The notes below the pieces were generated by a model. That model had not been told where the DNA came from and did not search any database. It saw only the letters and a list, made by a program, of their open reading frames with translations. Source: JAOUEA01 sp040882605 (GTDB taxonomy: Bacteria; Actinomycetota; UBA4738; HRBIN12). From it: a DNA stretch of 64,000 bases. Below, in pieces: positions 1 through 6,572 of the stretch. Within the stretch, counting starts at the first letter, position 1. Each line of letters begins with the position of its first letter. The translations under genes were made by a program, and so were the position numbers. The stretch spans positions 1-64,000 of the forward strand of contig JBBEAY010000064.1 of NCBI GenBank assembly GCA_040882605.1. Reading direction: 5' to 3'.

Positions 1-44
1 GCTCAGTTTTCAACCGGCGAGAAGTGCTCAGTTTTCACCCGGCG
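1..44. repeat. Two 19-bp near-identical direct repeats, possible IS21-type end
   Basis: Copy one (1-19) and copy two (26-44) share gctcagttttca(a/c)ccggcg with a single mismatch and a 25-bp period. Closely spaced imperfect repeats of this kind are typical of the multiple terminal repeats of IS21-family elements, so an insertion sequence may lie just left of the window. No transposase is visible here, so the assignment is inference. Confidence 0.35.
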
Positions 45-259
45 TCGACAGGGTGCATCCGTAGGTGGCGAAGCAGGATGGGGAACACCACGGCCGTCTC
101 AGGTGACGTTGCCATGGCGGCCGCCTGAGCCGCGGGTGACGCGCGCAGGAACTTGGCGAGGCCCTGTCTCATCTCGGTGCCAAGGCTGTCGATGGTCCCG
201 CTGAGGTGTTCAAGGTTCGACTGGATGGCACTTCGCTCATCGTTCACGGAGCAGCACAC
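35..259 (-). CDS. Small hypothetical protein of the integrative element
   Basis: This is a 74-residue open frame with a GTG start, lying 33 bp downstream of the next minus-strand gene. The middle of the protein (about residues 10-45) looks helical and amphipathic; there is no signal peptide, membrane segment or known motif. Its stop falls inside the second of the two left-edge repeats, so its 3' end may have been created by an insertion. An 18-codon ATG frame that overlaps the upstream stop codon is an alternative reading. It may not be a real gene. Confidence 0.3.
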   Translation of the reverse strand: MCCSVNDERSAIQSNLEHLSGTIDSLGTEMRQGLAKFLRASPAAQAAAMATSPETAVVFPILLRHLRMHPVDAG

Positions 260-292
260 CCTTCGTCGAGAACTGCACTTCGTCGCACTTCA

Positions 293-982
293 TCACGGTG
301 GCTCCGCCTCCAACTCTTCTTCGAGATCCTGCCACGTGAGGTCCTGCGAGGGTGGGCTGGCGGCTGTGCGCTCCTCGTCGAGGATGCGCGACATGATGCG
401 ATCACGGAGATCCTCGGGAAGCTCCTCACGGAAGATCGTGATGATCCGATCCATCTGCGAGTAGAGGTGTGCGAGGGAGTGTCCCTCGGTCGTCTCCTGC
501 TCAACTTCCCGAAGAGCGTTCGTCGCGACCAAGAGGTCCTTGACCGAAGGGCGGAGTTCGTCTTGCAGCATGAGCTCGAGGCCTCGCTGCTGGACTACTT
601 CGAACACGGTGCCCGCGGTGAGCATCCGGTCGGATGCTCCCCCTGACTCTGCTGCGCGCCGGTCGGCCACCTCTCGGAAAGCTGCCGCCTCCCAGTTGAG
701 ATGCCTTCGTGCGTGGCGGGCCAACGAGTGCTGGGAGAACCTAGCCTCGGGGGGCCACTCTGCCATGATGGGCTCAAGCGTGCGCACGATGCTCGTGTAC
801 GGCCGCGGCACCAGCAACAGCTGCTCGGCCAGGTTCTTGACCATCGCGCCGTTGGGCAAGTCCCCGATCGAAGCACTACAGACCTTGCATCGCGACTCGA
901 GTCGAGGTTCGGTGGGACCCGGGGGGGTCGATGCCGCCATGATCGAAGCGGTTGCCTTCCACGTCTGGGTTCGATGATCCAT
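293..982 (-). CDS. Hypothetical element protein with CxxC and His-rich motif
   Basis: I do not recognise this 229-residue protein. I chose the ATG at 982 because AAGGG lies about 7 nt upstream; the frame stays open 31 codons further, but that stretch overlaps the rep gene. Near residue 35 there is RCKVC, and about 50 residues later SLARHARRH, a spacing that could bind zinc. The rest is charged and helical, with an acidic tail (about the last 20 residues rich in Glu and Asp). It follows rep by 31 bp on the same strand and probably belongs to the same transcript, so a replication, maintenance or regulatory role in the element is likely. Confidence 0.5.
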   Translation of the reverse strand: MDHRTQTWKATASIMAASTPPGPTEPRLESRCKVCSASIGDLPNGAMVKNLAEQLLLVPRPYTSIVRTLEPIMAEWPPEARFSQHSLARHARRHLNWEAAAFREVADRRAAESGGASDRMLTAGTVFEVVQQRGLELMLQDELRPSVKDLLVATNALREVEQETTEGHSLAHLYSQMDRIITIFREELPEDLRDRIMSRILDEERTAASPPSQDLTWQDLEEELEAEPP

Positions 983-1013
983 CTCAACCCTTACGTGCGC
1001 GTCGCTGGCCCTT

Positions 1014-2096
1014 CTACACCACTGAAGTGGCCGGATCGTTGGCAGCGGGGTCAGGATCGGGTACGGCCACCTCACGTCCGAGCGTGAAGTCCAGGAAGGA
1101 CCCCCGCGGGTACGGATTGCCGGCGGCGACCACGATACCGAGCTCGCGCAGGCGCTTCTCCCGACTCAGACGGGTGGTCTTCGAGAGCGGGACGGCTTCT
1201 CCAGCGGACCGCAGGAGCGCGTGACCGATCACTGCCTCCGTCTCGACCGGGGAGAGGCCGAGTGACTTGACGGCGGTGATCATCGTGAGTTCTCCGGCCA
1301 TGATGGCGCCGGCGCCCGACCATTCCCACCGCTTCTTGGCCAGATCCTCGATGAGTGCGTCCGTCATGTCGAAGCCGTAGGTGATCTTGCCGATCTGCCG
1401 GGTCCAAGCCCTGCACCGAGCCTCCCATCTGATGACCTGGAGGTCGGGGCGACCGAGTTCAGCGCCCTTGTCGTACAAGGTGACGGCCTGCCCGCGCCGC
1501 CCGCCGCCAACACACCGGTCGCGGCTGGTCGCGAGCTTGAGACCCGTCGGTCGGGTAGTCAGGGGATCGTGATAGAGGAGGTGCTGCTTCACTCGGGGAC
1601 GCGAGACATGGTTCAGGGCCTGGATGACCCCGACGGCATCGTGGACCTGGAAGTCCCTCGTGAGGTCAAGCTGCTGGACCCTGGCAACCCGCCAGTCGTC
1701 GACCGCGTCAGTCCTGCTGACGACCTCTGCCCACACCCGCTCCGCCGTCTCGGGGACCCGCTCCAGCTCGCACACGTACAGCGGATCGTCATCGAGGACC
1801 CTCGACGGGTTGAAGTCTGCGCCGACGTAGAGAAGTGAGTCGCCGCCGTTGCCGCTCCAGAGGGTGACCGTAGCGCCTCCCACCTCGACAACCGAGGTCC
1901 ACCGGCGCCCGCGCCTCCGCTGCCACGAGTCATCGTCGACTCTTCTCCCGATGGGCGCCACCAGGTGGATGCCATCGACGCCTACTACGGTGGACATGCG
2001 ACCGTCACCGACCAGAACCTGGTCCTCCGAATCACCCCCATAGGAGCGGTAGCCCCCTGGGAGGTCAACGGTCGTTGGTGGCCGGCGGACGATCAC
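1014..2096 (-). CDS. Rolling-circle replication initiator-like protein (Rep_trans type)
   Basis: This 360-residue protein resembles the Rep_trans/replication initiation factor family, which nicks one strand of a plasmid origin through a tyrosine. Supporting segments are QQLDLTRDFQV (acidic and arginine positions of the first motif), AVTLYDKGAEL (the family's YDK motif) and VIRWEARCR. The GTG start overlaps the stop of the excisionase-like gene by 4 bp (GTGA), so the two are translationally coupled. In actinomycete integrative elements the excisionase and Rep genes commonly sit together, excising and then replicating the element as a circle. The family match is by motif only; an alternative is a generic phage/plasmid replication protein. 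Confidence 0.6.
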   Translation of the reverse strand: MIVRRPPTTVDLPGGYRSYGGDSEDQVLVGDGRMSTVVGVDGIHLVAPIGRRVDDDSWQRRRGRRWTSVVEVGGATVTLWSGNGGDSLLYVGADFNPSRVLDDDPLYVCELERVPETAERVWAEVVSRTDAVDDWRVARVQQLDLTRDFQVHDAVGVIQALNHVSRPRVKQHLLYHDPLTTRPTGLKLATSRDRCVGGGRRGQAVTLYDKGAELGRPDLQVIRWEARCRAWTRQIGKITYGFDMTDALIEDLAKKRWEWSGAGAIMAGELTMITAVKSLGLSPVETEAVIGHALLRSAGEAVPLSKTTRLSREKRLRELGIVVAAGNPYPRGSFLDFTLGREVAVPDPDPAANDPATSVV

Positions 2097-2338
2097 GAGC
2101 GGGCCGCCTCATCCCTGAGCCGTGCCACGAACTGGTCGAGCGCGTCGACGGGGATGCGACGGGACCTCCCGATCTTGACCGACTCAAGATCGCGGCTCGC
2201 GATGAGTTCGCAAGTCTTCGACCGCCCCATGCTCAGGAGTGAGGCCGCGACGTCGATCGTCACCAGCCGACGCGCCGGCGGATCGGGCTGCTGGGCTGTA
2301 TCGGAATCCTCCATCGCAAGCCAGCGTAGGTTCTCCAT
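2093..2338 (-). CDS. Excisionase-like helix-turn-helix protein
   Basis: This is an 81-residue winged helix-turn-helix protein of the excisionase/HTH_17 type. The diagnostic part is LVTIDVAASLLSMGRSKTCE followed by a short loop and VKIGRSRRIPVDALDQFV, the usual recognition helix and wing. Such proteins bind near att sites and bias a tyrosine integrase toward excision, or regulate the element. It is divergent from the plus-strand gene at 2396 across a 57-bp AT-rich gap and overlaps rep by 4 bp. I see no good ribosome binding site before the ATG at 2338; ATG 2314 is an alternative start. Confidence 0.7.
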   Translation of the reverse strand: MENLRWLAMEDSDTAQQPDPPARRLVTIDVAASLLSMGRSKTCELIASRDLESVKIGRSRRIPVDALDQFVARLRDEAARS

Positions 2339-2374
2339 CTATAGTGTTTTAGAAGGAGACATCAACCTGGCTTC
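2339..2374. promoter_or_regulatory. AT-rich divergent promoter region of the element
   Basis: The stretch ctatagtgttttaga stands out from the GC-rich surroundings and separates two divergent operons. On the plus strand TATAGT (2340-2345) matches the -10 consensus at five of six positions; the complementary strand also reads TATAGA. I see no convincing -35 hexamer. The nearby excisionase-like protein is the obvious candidate regulator. Confidence 0.35.
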
Positions 2375-2380
2375 ATGGAG

Positions 2381-2386
2381 AAGGAG
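2381..2386 (+). promoter_or_regulatory. Ribosome binding site choosing ATG 2396
   Basis: AAGGAG at 2381-2386 stands 9 nt before ATG 2396. The other copy of AAGGAG (2353-2358) is 16 nt before ATG 2375, which is too far, so the shorter form is preferred. Confidence 0.5.
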
Positions 2387-2395
2387 CAGAGGGCC

Positions 2396-3391
2396 ATGGA
2401 CCTACCGGAGAAGGAGCTTCAGGAGCGGAACCTTCAGCTCCGTGAGGAGGTCCAGCGGGCCGCCGGCCGGCAGATCAGCGACGAGGGGTGGGAGTTCTTC
2501 GTTGAGAAGGAGGCGGCCGACGACGAGCCATTCAGCCGCCACCTAGTGGACCTGATGCTCGAGCAGCTCCCCTACTACAGCATGGTGGGTCGGCGACCGC
2601 CCTCGCGCAGGATCATGCAGCCGGCGCCCAACGAGACCATCCAGGCCTACGAGGATGCGCTCGCCTGGTTCGCCTCACGTACCCCGTCGTTCTCGGTTGA
2701 ACGGTTCCGGGCGTCGGTGGTCGGCCGGAAGTTGGTGACTCCGTCAGAGGCGCGGGACTGGCTCAACGATCGACTCGAGGCCGAGGGCCTCGAACGAGGA
2801 CTGCCCGCCTCCTACCGGCACCTCGTGTCGGTGCCGAAGGATAGCCTCCTTCCTGTGATGGAGGTTCAGATCGTCGAGCTCCGTGATCCCGTGGACGGTC
2901 TCGACTACTGGGCTCCCGTCCTCCCTGGAGAGAGTGACGCGAACTGGCTCCGGCTGACGGCCAAGAACTGGGCGGCCGACGTGGGGTGCACGAACGGGAT
3001 GGCGACGCTCTGGGTCATCTCCGGCGTGACACCCAGCGTGGAGATGGTCTCGGCCGTCTTCCATCCGGCCGCGCCGACGAAGGCCTTCGGGGAGAGGATC
3101 GAACTCACCGTCGACCCGGCCACGCCGCCCGAGGACGTCATGCTCGCCTACAAGAAGGCGAGGACGGCGATCGCCGGCGGCCGCGTCCGCACGCCAACGT
3201 CGAAGCATCTGCGGCTGGCTGTCTTCGCCGACCAGAAGCCGGCCGGCGAGAAGTGGGTTGAGACGATGCGGCGATGGAACGACGCCTACCCCGCGTGGGA
3301 GTACGAGTACGTGCCCAACTTCTGGCGTGACTGCGATCGCGCTCTGAAGCGCTTCTTGAAGGACCGTCCGTTCACGAGAGGCGAGGAGTAG
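2396..3391 (+). CDS. Hypothetical protein coupled to the integrase
   Basis: This is a 331-residue protein that I do not recognise. The start at ATG 2396 is favoured by AAGGAG 9 nt upstream; ATG 2375 would add seven residues. The N-terminal 60 residues are charged and helical, and the C-terminal third (after about residue 220) alternates strand-like and helical segments with many Lys/Arg and Trp residues. There is no signal peptide or membrane helix. It ends 3 bp before the integrase gene, whose ribosome binding site lies inside its last codons, so the two are co-expressed. Possible roles are immunity, control of integration, or cargo. Confidence 0.65.
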   Translation: MDLPEKELQERNLQLREEVQRAAGRQISDEGWEFFVEKEAADDEPFSRHLVDLMLEQLPYYSMVGRRPPSRRIMQPAPNETIQAYEDALAWFASRTPSFSVERFRASVVGRKLVTPSEARDWLNDRLEAEGLERGLPASYRHLVSVPKDSLLPVMEVQIVELRDPVDGLDYWAPVLPGESDANWLRLTAKNWAADVGCTNGMATLWVISGVTPSVEMVSAVFHPAAPTKAFGERIELTVDPATPPEDVMLAYKKARTAIAGGRVRTPTSKHLRLAVFADQKPAGEKWVETMRRWNDAYPAWEYEYVPNFWRDCDRALKRFLKDRPFTRGEE

Positions 3392-3394
3392 CCG

Positions 3395-4528
3395 ATGGCT
3401 AAGCGGCGCGGACACGGGGAAGGATCCATCCACCGGCGGAAAGACGGGCGCTGGGCAGGCTCGGTCGAACTCGGGTGGGTCGAGGGCAAGCGCAAGCGGA
3501 AGTCCGTGTACGGCGCGACCCGTGCAGAGGTGCTCAGGAAGCTCGACGACGCCCGGCGCGCGGTGAGAGCGGGAGCAGCCCTGCCCAACGAACGACGGAC
3601 GGTCGAGCAGTACCTGGAGTGGTGGCTCTCGGAGTTCAAGCCGGGGCGCGTTCGGACGACGACCTTGGAGTCGTACGAGCAGAAGCTCCGTCACATCATC
3701 CGGATACTGGGGCATGTTCGACTGTCCAAGCTCACCGAAGACCAGGTTGAACAGGCCCTCAACCAACTAGCGGAGGAGGGCCACAACCCTGGCGGCGTTC
3801 GGGCCATCCACATCGTCTTCAAGCACGCTCAGAAGAAGGCCCTGAGGAACGGGTGGGTCGTGAAGAACGTGGTTGCGTTGGCCGACGGTCCCAAGGTCGA
3901 GGAGCGGGAGAAGGACCCCTTCACTGTCGAAGAGGTCAAGGCCCTCCGGCGCGAGATGGAGAAGCATCGGCTGCTGCCCCTCTTCTTCGTTGGTCTGGCC
4001 CTCGGCCTGCGAGAGAGTGAAGCGTTCGGGCTGCGGTGGGGAGACGTCGACCTGGATGGTGGACTCGTACACATCCGGCATCAGGTCAGACGGACGACGG
4101 GTGGAGGCTTCGAGTTCGTCGAACTCAAGACGAGAGCGTCGAGGTCAACCCTCGAACTGACGAAGAAGCAGGTCGCCATCTTGCGGAAGCACCGGTTGCG
4201 GCTCAACCAAGAGCGCCTGGCGGCGGGCTCCTTGTGGCAGGATCACGATCTGGTGTTCCCAACCGATCGTGGCACCCCACTCGACGCCTCGAACGTCAGG
4301 GCCTTCTTCGTCGGGGTCTGCGAGCGCGCGAAGGTGCGGCCGAGACGGATACACGACTGGCGAGTCACTGCGGGATCTTGGCTCGCCGACCTGAACGTCC
4401 ACCTCGACACCGCCAAGCAGGTGCTCCGGCACGCGAACCAGAGCACGACGATGAAGCACTACACGCACACGTCGTCGGAGCGACGTCGCGAGGCGATTGA
4501 GGCGCTCGACAAGCTGTTCAACGGATGA
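3395..4528 (+). CDS. int: Tyrosine recombinase / site-specific integrase
   Basis: This 377-residue enzyme would integrate and excise the element at tRNA-Asn. The N-terminus (1-50) is an arm-binding domain (GEGSIHRRKDGRW), residues about 68-160 form the SAM-like core-binding domain, and the catalytic domain follows. All expected catalytic residues are visible: R206 (LGLRESEA), K245 (ELKTRAS), H320 and R323 (IHDWR), H346 (LRHANQST) and the nucleophile Y356 (KHYTH). GAGGAG lies 6 nt before the ATG at 3395. The gene is intact and lies 82 bp from the tRNA, beside a direct repeat that could be an arm-type site. The recombinase family is certain; the exact att core is not shown. Confidence 0.95.
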   Translation: MAKRRGHGEGSIHRRKDGRWAGSVELGWVEGKRKRKSVYGATRAEVLRKLDDARRAVRAGAALPNERRTVEQYLEWWLSEFKPGRVRTTTLESYEQKLRHIIRILGHVRLSKLTEDQVEQALNQLAEEGHNPGGVRAIHIVFKHAQKKALRNGWVVKNVVALADGPKVEEREKDPFTVEEVKALRREMEKHRLLPLFFVGLALGLRESEAFGLRWGDVDLDGGLVHIRHQVRRTTGGGFEFVELKTRASRSTLELTKKQVAILRKHRLRLNQERLAAGSLWQDHDLVFPTDRGTPLDASNVRAFFVGVCERAKVRPRRIHDWRVTAGSWLADLNVHLDTAKQVLRHANQSTTMKHYTHTSSERRREAIEALDKLFNG

Positions 4529-4529
4529 A

Positions 4530-4552
4530 TGGCTGTCAACTTGGCTGTCAAC
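4530..4552. repeat. 11-bp direct repeat beside the integrase, candidate arm sites
   Basis: tggctgtcaac occurs at 4530-4540 and again at 4542-4552, a 12-bp period. It sits between the integrase stop and the tRNA attachment site, where arm-type integrase or excisionase binding sites are expected. The function is inferred from position. Confidence 0.45.
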
Positions 4553-4610
4553 CCGAGTTACCAAGGCGACACTCACGAACCCCAGCCCTGCGGCGCAGGA
4601 GATAACGTAG

Positions 4611-4683
4611 CTCCGGGGGTGGGACTCGAACCCACAACCTACGGATTAACAGTCCGCCGCTCTGCCGGTTGAGCTACCCCGGA
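4611..4683 (-). tRNA. tRNA-Asn (GTT)
   Basis: The minus strand folds as a 73-nt tRNA: acceptor TCCGGGG/CCCCGGA, D arm GCTC..GAGC, anticodon stem GCGGA/TCCGT around loop CTGTTAA with anticodon GTT, and T arm GTGGG-TTCGAGT-CCCAC, with discriminator G. The 3' CCA is not encoded. Its 3' half is the likely attachment site of the adjacent integrative element, which leaves the tRNA intact. A TAGACT hexamer (4701-4706) about 18 nt upstream is a possible -10 box. Confidence 0.95.
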
Positions 4684-4801
4684 AAGGTGGAGCGTCGCGG
4701 AGTCTACCAGTGACCCCTTCCCCGCCCGAGCGGCGTCTTTGCACCCAGGGGTAGTCTGTGGCGGCATCTTCCATCGTCGTATCCAACAGGAAGGACGTCG
4801 C

Positions 4802-5071
4802 ATGAAGCTCCGCTCGCTGATCCTGGTGGGTGCCGGCATCGGCATCGGATACTCGGTCTCCCAAAAGATGCGTCAGGATGACCCTGAGGTCGTGCGAGGC
4901 CCGCAGCCGAGATCCTCGGGCTCACCGGCGCTCCGGCTCGTGGGTGGGCAGGCGCAACGCCTGGCCGATCAGGCCAGCGTTCGGAGCCTCGGAGCGATCC
5001 GGCGCGCACGGGGGGCAATCCGCAACAGGCTGGGCGAGACAGAGACCTTCGATGATGCGGCCTGGAACTGA
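4802..5071 (+). CDS. Small membrane-anchored hypothetical protein
   Basis: This 89-residue protein starts at ATG 4802, behind AGGAAGGA 4-5 nt upstream; a longer open frame starting near 4739 lacks such a site. Residues about 4-18 (LRSLILVGAGIGIGYSV) form one short hydrophobic segment with a GxGxG pattern; the rest is basic and hydrophilic and ends in an acidic tail. It resembles small YtxH-like surface or membrane-associated proteins in layout only. It is convergent with rpoD and stands alone. I cannot assign a function. Confidence 0.6.
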   Translation: MKLRSLILVGAGIGIGYSVSQKMRQDDPEVVRGPQPRSSGSPALRLVGGQAQRLADQASVRSLGAIRRARGAIRNRLGETETFDDAAWN

Positions 5072-5129
5072 CGAGCGAAGATCAGATCGACGGGCGGACT
5101 TGAGCGCCCGGCGGGGGTACGTACGTACC

Positions 5130-6449
5130 CTATTCGAGGTAATCGCGGAGCTTCTGCGAGCGGCTGGGGTGGCGTAGCTTCGACAGCGTCTTCGACTCGA
5201 TCTGGCGGATGCGCTCACGGGTGACGCCGAACTCGCGGCCCACTTCTTCCAGGGTGCGAGGGTGGCCGTCGACCAGGCCGAACCGCAGTTGGATCACTTT
5301 CTTCTCACGCTCGCTCAGCGTATGCAGCACACTTTCGAGCTGTTCCTGCAGCAGGATGAAGCTCGCGGCATCGACCGGCACGACCGCGTCTGCGTCCTCG
5401 ATGAAGTCGCCGAGGTGGGAATCCTCTTCCTCGCCGATGGGGGTCTCGAGCGAGACGGGTTCCTGCGAGACCTTCTGGATCTCGCGCACCTTCTCAGCGC
5501 TGATGCCCATGACCTTGCCGATCTCGTCGGGCGTGGGCTCGCGGCCGAGGTCCTGCAGCAGCTGGCGCTGCACGCGAACGAGCTTGTTGATCGTCTCGAC
5601 CATGTGCACAGGGATGCGGATCGTGCGCGCCTGGTCGGCGATCGCGCGCGTGATCGCCTGACGGATCCACCATGTCGCGTAGGTCGAGAACTTGAATCCC
5701 TTGGCGTAGTCGAACTTCTCGACCGCGCGGATCAAACCGAGGTTGCCCTCCTGGATCAGATCGAGGAAGAGCATGCCCCGACCGACGTAACGTTTGGCGA
5801 TCGAGACGACCAGGCGCAGGTTCGCCTCGATGAGCTTGCGTTTCGCGAGCTGGCCGTCTCGCTCGACCCGGTGCAGCCACGCCTGCATGTCGTCGTCGGT
5901 CTTGGGGCGATAGCTCTTCGCGATCTTCTCGCGGCCGATGCCCTCGACCTTGCCGAACGCGGTCATCTGGTGGTTGCGGATCTCCCACACCTTGATGACG
6001 CAGACCTTCACCTCGTGCGGATCGGCTTTGGGGTCTTCCTCGTCTCGCAGCTGCGTCTGCAGCGCCGTCGACATCTCTCCGGCCTCGATGCGGCGGGCCA
6101 GGTCGATCTCCTGCGGAGCGTTCAGCAGGGGGACCTTGCCGATCTCCTTCAGGTACATGCGGACCGGATCGTTGGTCGGGGCCTTCAGCAGGTCGACCTC
6201 GATGCGCACCTGGGTCGCGGCGTCGGTCTCCTCGCCGGGGACCTCGATGACCTCGATACCCTCGGCCGTGAGGTGGTCGCCGACCTGAGTCAGGAACTCC
6301 TCGACCTGCTCCGGGGTGAAGTCATCGACCGGAACCGCTTCGAGCAGGTCCTCGGAGGTGACGAAGCCACGCTCCCGCCCTTTGGCGGTGATGGTCTCCT
6401 TGACCTCATCGAGGCTCAGTGGGGGTTCATCGCGGGCCGGAACAGCCAA
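5130..6449 (-). CDS. rpoD: Primary RNA polymerase sigma factor
   Basis: This is the housekeeping sigma-70 family factor that directs RNA polymerase to most promoters. Region 1.2 (NDPVRMYLKEIGKVPLL), region 2 (KRKLIEANLRLVVSIAKRYV through STYATWWIRQAITRAIADQA), region 3 and region 4.2 (TLEEVGREFGVTRERIRQIE) are all present, and the protein ends in KLRDYLE as principal sigma factors do. The start is a TTG at 6449, chosen because GAGGAG lies 5 nt upstream; this gives 439 residues. It follows dnaG on the same strand by 123 bp, the classical dnaG-rpoD macromolecular synthesis order. Assignment as the primary rather than a group 2 factor rests on the intact region 1.2, length and context. Confidence 0.95.
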   Translation of the reverse strand: MAVPARDEPPLSLDEVKETITAKGRERGFVTSEDLLEAVPVDDFTPEQVEEFLTQVGDHLTAEGIEVIEVPGEETDAATQVRIEVDLLKAPTNDPVRMYLKEIGKVPLLNAPQEIDLARRIEAGEMSTALQTQLRDEEDPKADPHEVKVCVIKVWEIRNHQMTAFGKVEGIGREKIAKSYRPKTDDDMQAWLHRVERDGQLAKRKLIEANLRLVVSIAKRYVGRGMLFLDLIQEGNLGLIRAVEKFDYAKGFKFSTYATWWIRQAITRAIADQARTIRIPVHMVETINKLVRVQRQLLQDLGREPTPDEIGKVMGISAEKVREIQKVSQEPVSLETPIGEEEDSHLGDFIEDADAVVPVDAASFILLQEQLESVLHTLSEREKKVIQLRFGLVDGHPRTLEEVGREFGVTRERIRQIESKTLSKLRHPSRSQKLRDYLE

Positions 6450-6454
6450 CGGGT

Positions 6455-6460
6455 CTCCTC
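6455..6460 (-). promoter_or_regulatory. Ribosome binding site fixing the TTG start of rpoD
   Basis: On the minus strand GAGGAG is followed by ACCCG and then TTG. No in-frame ATG or GTG nearby has a comparable site, and the residues before the TTG look non-coding. Confidence 0.7.
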
Positions 6461-6507
6461 GGGAGTGGTGGAATGGGGGTTCGGCACGGGCATCGGCACG
6501 ACGACCC

Positions 6508-6513
6508 AGTGTA
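6508..6513 (-). promoter_or_regulatory. Possible -10 box upstream of rpoD
   Basis: TACACT on the minus strand lies about 58 nt before the TTG start. No clear -35 partner is visible, so this is only a candidate. Confidence 0.25.
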
Positions 6514-6572
6514 CGGAACGCGGCAGAAGGCGACCCTCCGCACGGGGCGCCTCGGTGCTGGCGCAACGATGC

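Larger units (their letters stand above)
1..4611. mobile_element. Right end of an integrative element inserted at tRNA-Asn
   Basis: A minus-strand set (excisionase-like HTH, Rep, two unknown proteins) and a plus-strand pair (unknown protein, tyrosine integrase) end directly at the 3' end of a tRNA-Asn gene, the classical target of tyrosine integrases. The integrase gene is the last gene before the tRNA, as in actinomycete integrative elements and integrated plasmids. The other boundary (a copy of the tRNA 3' end) must be left of position 1, so the element is only partly visible. No conjugation gene (FtsK/TraB-like) or relaxase is seen in this part. Confidence 0.7.

Noticed and set aside
4739..4801. 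Upstream extension of the small membrane protein
   Set aside because: No ribosome binding site before it, while AGGAAGGA precedes ATG 4802.
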